NCBI GenBank assembly: GCA_043746815.1
Contig: JAYTQG010000220.1
Span: 1 to 17,139, forward strand
DNA from: JAYTQG01 sp043746815
GTDB lineage: Bacteria; Actinomycetota; Thermoleophilia; Miltoncostaeales; Miltoncostaeaceae
Length of the DNA stretch: 17,139 nt
Direction of reading: 5' to 3'
This document shows, in pieces, positions 14,501 to 17,139 of the stretch. The notes under the pieces are model-generated. The model saw only the letters and a program-made list of their open reading frames with translations. It searched no databases and was not told the DNA's origin. Both the position numbers and the translations under genes were made by a program. How positions within the stretch are numbered: the first letter of the stretch is position 1; every line of letters starts with the position of its first letter.

Positions 14501-14518
14501 TTTCGACGGGCCCGAACC

Positions 14519-14557
14519 AGGCGTCGCCCCGAGTCGAAGTTCAATTTGGCGACGCCT
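14519..14557. repeat. Perfect 10-bp inverted repeat (hairpin) before the site-2 protease
   Basis: AGGCGTCGCC (14519-14528) and GGCGACGCCT (14548-14557) pair perfectly around a 19-nt loop. It lies in the 106-nt gap between the regulator stop and the first canonical start of the protease. No T-tract follows (CGCCGCTCCG), so it is not a standard intrinsic terminator; an attenuator, translation-control hairpin or protein-binding site is possible. If the protease starts upstream of 14544, the hairpin lies inside its coding sequence. Confidence 0.6.
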
Positions 14558-14606
14558 CGCCGCTCCGTTCATTGCGATCGGCGCGCTGCTGATCAAGTTC
14601 AAGTTT

Positions 14607-15368
14607 TTGTTCTTCGCGCTGTTGAAGATCAAGCTACTTGCGACGGCTGGCTCCATGCTCATCTCCGTCGGGGCCTACTCCTTGCTCTGGGGATGGCGCT
14701 TCGCCCTTGGCTTCGTGATCCTGTTGTTCATTCACGAGCTCGGACACGTGATTGAGGCGAAGCGCCAAGGCATTCCGATCTCCGGCGTCGTCTTTGTGCC
14801 GTTCTTGGGCGCAGCAATGCTCGCCAAACGTGGCTCCCACGACGCAGCAAAGGGAGCGTGGCTGGGTCTCGCCGGGCCAATTCTTGGAAGCCTCGGAGCG
14901 GCTGGCTGCTGGGCAATTGGCCTCGCCACGGGCTCCGACCTCTTCGTCGCTCTCGCCTTCATTGGGTTCCTCCTGAACCTGTTCAACTTGATCCCAGTCC
15001 TCCCCCTCGACGGAGGCCATGCGACCGCCGTGTTCCATCCCCTCTTTTGGCTGTTCGGAATGGCCGGCCTGATTGCGTTCGCGGTGTTCTTGCCGAGTCC
15101 CATCATCATCCTGATCGTGCTGGTGAGCGGGTATACGACCTGGAAGCAATGGAGACACCGCAACGACCCGTCGTTGCGGGCCTACCACGACGGTGTTTCG
15201 GACCGCCAGCGTGTCGCGATCGCGGTCGTCTATCTGGGTCTCGCCGGACTCCTGGCAGGGGCGATGACCGCCACGCACCGGGCACGAACCATCGAAAGCG
15301 TCTCATCCGAGCAGCGTGCACCGACGGCCGAGCGCCTCACTCAAGCGCCCCTCGTACTCCAGGACTGA
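14607..15368 (+). CDS. Site-2 protease family protein (M50-like intramembrane metallopeptidase)
   Basis: This polytopic membrane protein carries the intramembrane zinc motif FIHELGHVIEAKRQG (H43, E44, H47 from the TTG at 14607) and the second motif NLIPVLPLDGGHA (127-139) with the zinc-binding Asp (D135). VFVPFLGAAM and AGPILGSLGAA are also typical of the group. Such proteases cut membrane-embedded substrates, often anti-sigma factors or signal remnants. The start is uncertain. The frame is open from 14490 and upstream codons read WRRLAAPFIAIGALLIKFKF, which resembles the N-terminal region of homologues, yet no ATG, GTG or TTG occurs before 14607. ATT at 14496 (overlapping the regulator stop as ATTAG) or ATT at 14544 are candidates. 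The 3' end overlaps the convergent aat gene by 66 nt. Confidence 0.9.
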   Translation: MFFALLKIKLLATAGSMLISVGAYSLLWGWRFALGFVILLFIHELGHVIEAKRQGIPISGVVFVPFLGAAMLAKRGSHDAAKGAWLGLAGPILGSLGAAGCWAIGLATGSDLFVALAFIGFLLNLFNLIPVLPLDGGHATAVFHPLFWLFGMAGLIAFAVFLPSPIIILIVLVSGYTTWKQWRHRNDPSLRAYHDGVSDRQRVAIAVVYLGLAGLLAGAMTATHRARTIESVSSEQRAPTAERLTQAPLVLQD

Positions 15369-15899
15369 GAGCTCTTCGGCTCCAAATCGAGCCACGTGAG
15401 GGCTCATCATTTGAATGTCCCAAAGGGCGTAGCCGCGATCCCCGAGGTGGGCGCTTGCGCGGACGATCAGGGCGCTGCCCGCGTTCGGAACGCGGTGGAA
15501 CATGCTCTCCGAGGTGACCAGACCTCCGATCGTAAGCCCGAACATCCCTGCTGCCAAACGTCCATCCACCCAGATTTCCAGGCTGTGAGCGACGCCGCGT
15601 TCGTGGAGCTGCTGGTAGGCGGTGGCGAGACGGCCGGAAAGCCAGACACCTTGACCGGGGCGCGGAGCGGCGCACCCCGCGACAACGCCAGCGAAATCGG
15701 CATCGACACGAAATGAGAAGTGTCCACGTCGGAGCGCCCGGGCGACTGATCGGGGCACACGAACCGCCCCCACCGGAAGTACCGTTCGCGGATTGGCGAC
15801 ATAGAAGCCGACCTCGTCGGCGTCTTCGGAGTCCATCGGGAAGGCGCCACGGCAGGCTGCGCGGACGATAGCGTCCGGGTTGAGATCGGCCGTACGCAC
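15303..15899 (-). CDS. aat: Leucyl/phenylalanyl-tRNA--protein transferase
   Basis: From the GTG at 15899 the protein has 198 residues. Aat transfers Leu or Phe from charged tRNA to N-terminal Arg/Lys of proteins, marking them for ClpS/ClpAP under the N-degron rule. Matching segments are ACRGAFPM near the N-terminus (usually RRGIFPW), NPRTVLPVGAVRVPRS, AYQQLHERGVAHSLEIWVDG (usually AY..LH..G.AHSVE.W), ESMFHRVPNAGSALIV (the GESMF signature) and YALWDIQMMSPHVARFGA (usually DCQ...H...LGA). The protein is somewhat shorter than E. coli Aat (about 234) and lacks the Trp-rich WWSP segment, which here reads FYVANP. The start lies 7 nt after a TACATT -10 element. The frame continues to 16019, but that part overlaps hemB. 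It is divergent from hemB. Confidence 0.9.
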   Translation of the reverse strand: MRTADLNPDAIVRAACRGAFPMDSEDADEVGFYVANPRTVLPVGAVRVPRSVARALRRGHFSFRVDADFAGVVAGCAAPRPGQGVWLSGRLATAYQQLHERGVAHSLEIWVDGRLAAGMFGLTIGGLVTSESMFHRVPNAGSALIVRASAHLGDRGYALWDIQMMSPHVARFGAEELSVLEYEGRLSEALGRRCTLLG

Positions 15900-15906
15900 G
15901 CGGTCG

Positions 15907-15912
15907 AATGTA
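15907..15912 (-). promoter_or_regulatory. -10 element (TACATT) of a leaderless promoter for aat
   Basis: On the minus strand, TACATT is followed by 7 nt and the GTG at 15899. It mirrors the hemB -10 element 26 bp away. It is the only leaderless candidate here with a GTG start. Confidence 0.6.
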
Positions 15913-15938
15913 CCCGGCCGATGCGACGACTTGGCGCG

Positions 15939-15944
15939 TACACT
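15939..15944 (+). promoter_or_regulatory. -10 element (TACACT) of a leaderless promoter for hemB
   Basis: TACACT is followed by 7 nt and the ATG at 15952. The hemB frame extends upstream to 15880, but this hexamer supports the internal ATG. No Shine-Dalgarno sequence is present. Confidence 0.65.
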
Positions 15945-15951
15945 CGGACAA

Positions 15952-16956
15952 ATGCTTGACGAGTCGACACGCGTCCAAGGGGCGTTTCCACAGGTTCGCG
16001 GACGTCGAACTCGGCGCACCGTAACGCTCCGGCGAATGGTTCGGGAGACGCGGGTTTCTCCCGATCAGCTGATCTTGCCGATGTTTGCGGTGACCGGTCG
16101 GGGCCGCGCAGAGCCAATCGAGTCCCTTGGGGGACATGCCCGCCTGTCGCCCGATCTCATTGCGGGCGCCGCGAAGCGCGCATTCGCGGCGGGGGTTCCT
16201 GCGGTGTTGCTGTTCGGTATTTCGGACAGCAAGGACGAGATGGGAAGCGGTGCCCACGACGCCGACGGAGCAGCCCAGCAGGCGGTCCGCGCGATCAAGG
16301 AGGCCGTCCCGGAGATGGTTGTCATCACCGACGTATGCCTATGCGCCTACACCGACCATGGCCACTGCGGCCTGCTGACCGACGGTGATGTCGACAACGA
16401 CCGCTCGCTTGACGTGATCGCGGCGGCAGCCGTGAGCCATGCCGCGGCGGGTGCGGACATCGTGGCTCCGAGCGACATGATGGACGGCCGGGTTGGGGCA
16501 ATTCGATCGGCGCTGGACGCCGACGGCTTTGGAACGACCGCGATCCTCAGTTACGCAGCGAAGTACGCCAGCGCCTTCTACGGCCCCTTCCGCGATGCGG
16601 CTGGCTCCGCCCCGGGATTCGGCGACCGACGCGGCTATCAAATGGACCCTGCGAACGCCCGCGAAGCGCTCCGCGAGGTCCGCCTGGACCTCGACGAGGG
16701 TGCGGACATGGTGATGGTTAAACCCGCCGCGACGTACTTGGACGTCATCCAGAATGTCCGGAACATGACGGATGTTCCTCTTGTTGCGTACCACGTCAGT
16801 GGCGAATACGCGATGATCAAGGCGGCGGCGGAGCGTGGTTGGTTGGACGAGCGGACAGCAGCACTCGAGACACTCACCGCGATCCGGCGCGCTGGCGCCG
16901 ACATGGTGATCACCTATCACGCGGAAGCCGCCGCCCAGTGGCTTCAGGAGGCGTAG
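15952..16956 (+). CDS. hemB: Delta-aminolevulinic acid dehydratase (porphobilinogen synthase)
   Basis: This 334-residue enzyme condenses two 5-aminolevulinates into porphobilinogen, the second common step of tetrapyrrole synthesis. The zinc site is the cysteine type: DVCLCAYTDHGHCG (127-140; C129, C131, C139). Both active-site lysines are in place, in ILSYAAKYASAFYGPFRDA (K204) and MVMVKPA (K257, Schiff base). N-terminal marks are RRMVRETRVSPDQLILPMF and VLLFGI. The length is typical. The ATG at 15952 follows a TACACT -10 element by 7 nt. A Lrp/AsnC-type AhbA/AhbB-like gene begins 7 nt after the stop, so this is the first gene of a tetrapyrrole operon. Confidence 0.97.
   Translation: MLDESTRVQGAFPQVRGRRTRRTVTLRRMVRETRVSPDQLILPMFAVTGRGRAEPIESLGGHARLSPDLIAGAAKRAFAAGVPAVLLFGISDSKDEMGSGAHDADGAAQQAVRAIKEAVPEMVVITDVCLCAYTDHGHCGLLTDGDVDNDRSLDVIAAAAVSHAAAGADIVAPSDMMDGRVGAIRSALDADGFGTTAILSYAAKYASAFYGPFRDAAGSAPGFGDRRGYQMDPANAREALREVRLDLDEGADMVMVKPAATYLDVIQNVRNMTDVPLVAYHVSGEYAMIKAAAERGWLDERTAALETLTAIRRAGADMVITYHAEAAAQWLQEA
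16946..16951 (+). promoter_or_regulatory. Ribosome-binding site (AGGAGG) for the gene after hemB
   Basis: AGGAGG lies within the last codons of hemB, 12 nt before the ATG at 16964. The spacing is longer than ideal, but no start codon in the right frame is nearer. Confidence 0.5.
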
Positions 16957-16963
16957 TGCACTG

Positions 16964-17139
16964 ATGGCAACCGCATCGACACAAGGCGTCGCCCGCTACA
17001 AGCCGGATGAGCGCGATCAGGAACTCTTGAACGCCCTTCAGGCCGGGTTGCCGCTGGAGCGGACGCCCTTCGCGGGCATTGGCGAGCGAATCGGGATGCC
17101 GGAGGCTGAGGTGCTGGAGCGCACACAGCGCCTGCGCGA
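16964..17139 (+). CDS. AhbA/AhbB-like (siroheme decarboxylase) or Lrp/AsnC-type protein, N-terminal part
   Basis: Only the first 58 residues lie in the window. After a short tail they form a winged-helix N-terminus: DERDQELLNALQAGLPLERT, then PFAGIGERIGMPEAEVLERT. The L-Q-x-G-x-P-L-x-x-x-P-F spacing is what I associate with AhbA/AhbB and the NirD/NirL/NirG/NirH proteins, which decarboxylate siroheme. Ordinary Lrp/AsnC regulators have a different run (LDxxDxxIL..L..n.R). Position directly behind hemB supports a role in heme or d1-heme synthesis through siroheme. Whether it is AhbA, AhbB or a fusion cannot be told from this fragment. Confidence 0.75.
   Translation, partial: MATASTQGVARYKPDERDQELLNALQAGLPLERTPFAGIGERIGMPEAEVLERTQRLR

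Noticed and set aside
14634..15278. 214-codon minus-strand frame antisense to the site-2 protease
   Set aside because: Highly charged, no recognisable domain; the sense strand has the HELGH and LDGG motifs.
15337..16257. 306-codon minus-strand frame over aat and hemB
   Set aside because: Shifted reading of aat on the same strand and antisense to hemB; Arg/Pro-rich without motifs.
1..17139. New defence, toxin-antitoxin, CRISPR, prophage or biosynthetic cluster
   Set aside because: Each stretch is accounted for by a recognisable housekeeping or envelope gene or a short regulatory gap; no repeats-with-spacers, integrase, transposase or paired small genes are visible.

Overview
The window is GC-rich, very tightly packed chromosomal DNA carrying 18 protein genes, two of them cut by the window edges. 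I see no tRNA, rRNA, CRISPR array, insertion sequence, phage gene or plasmid gene, and no gene-free stretch longer than about 155 bases. The gene set looks like housekeeping and envelope functions of a free-living bacterium. Short intergenic gaps, many 1-4 nt start/stop overlaps, leaderless-type promoters, GT87-type membrane glycosyltransferases, a PepSY-like/GT-C fusion and an AhbA/AhbB-like gene after hemB would fit a Chloroflexota lineage (for example Limnocylindria-like) or a deep-branching actinobacterium. That placement is a low-confidence impression, not a measurement.

Layout. (1) 1-1851, minus: nfeD-like, SPFH/stomatin-like and an unrecognised gene running off the left edge form one operon, a membrane quality-control pair plus an unknown. 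(2) 1897-3057, plus: a polytopic transporter resembling the NCS1 (cytosine/purine) family. (3) 3044-7162, minus: a four-gene chain, aminotransferase > D-Ala-D-Ala ligase > secreted HExxH metallopeptidase-like protein > enoyl-CoA hydratase/isomerase, each joined to the next by a 1-4 nt overlap. (4) 7316-10920, plus: GtrA-like flippase, PepSY-like/GT-C membrane protein and GT87-type glycosyltransferase, a probable envelope-glycan cassette. (5) 10930-12505, minus: an M23/LytM-fold protein that has lost a zinc ligand, then a YmdB-type metallophosphoesterase. (6) 12583-15368, plus: AI-2E-family exporter, a NarL/LuxR-like regulator whose receiver lacks the phospho-acceptor Asp, and a site-2 protease. 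(7) 15303-15899, minus: leucyl/phenylalanyl-tRNA-protein transferase (aat). (8) 15952-17139, plus: hemB followed by the start of an AhbA/AhbB (siroheme decarboxylase)-like gene, a tetrapyrrole operon.

The strongest non-gene signal is promoter architecture. All eight genes that head the four divergent pairs have a TANNNT hexamer exactly 7 or 8 nt before the start codon and no Shine-Dalgarno sequence, which is the signature of leaderless transcripts. Downstream genes are mostly translationally coupled. Several inverted repeats lie in the regulatory gaps, the best being a perfect 10-bp pair at 14519-14557 ahead of the site-2 protease. Two genes (left-edge gene, site-2 protease) appear to lack an ATG, GTG or TTG where their N-termini should begin. 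I found no convincing new defence or mobile system; the points of interest are expression signals and degenerate enzymes.
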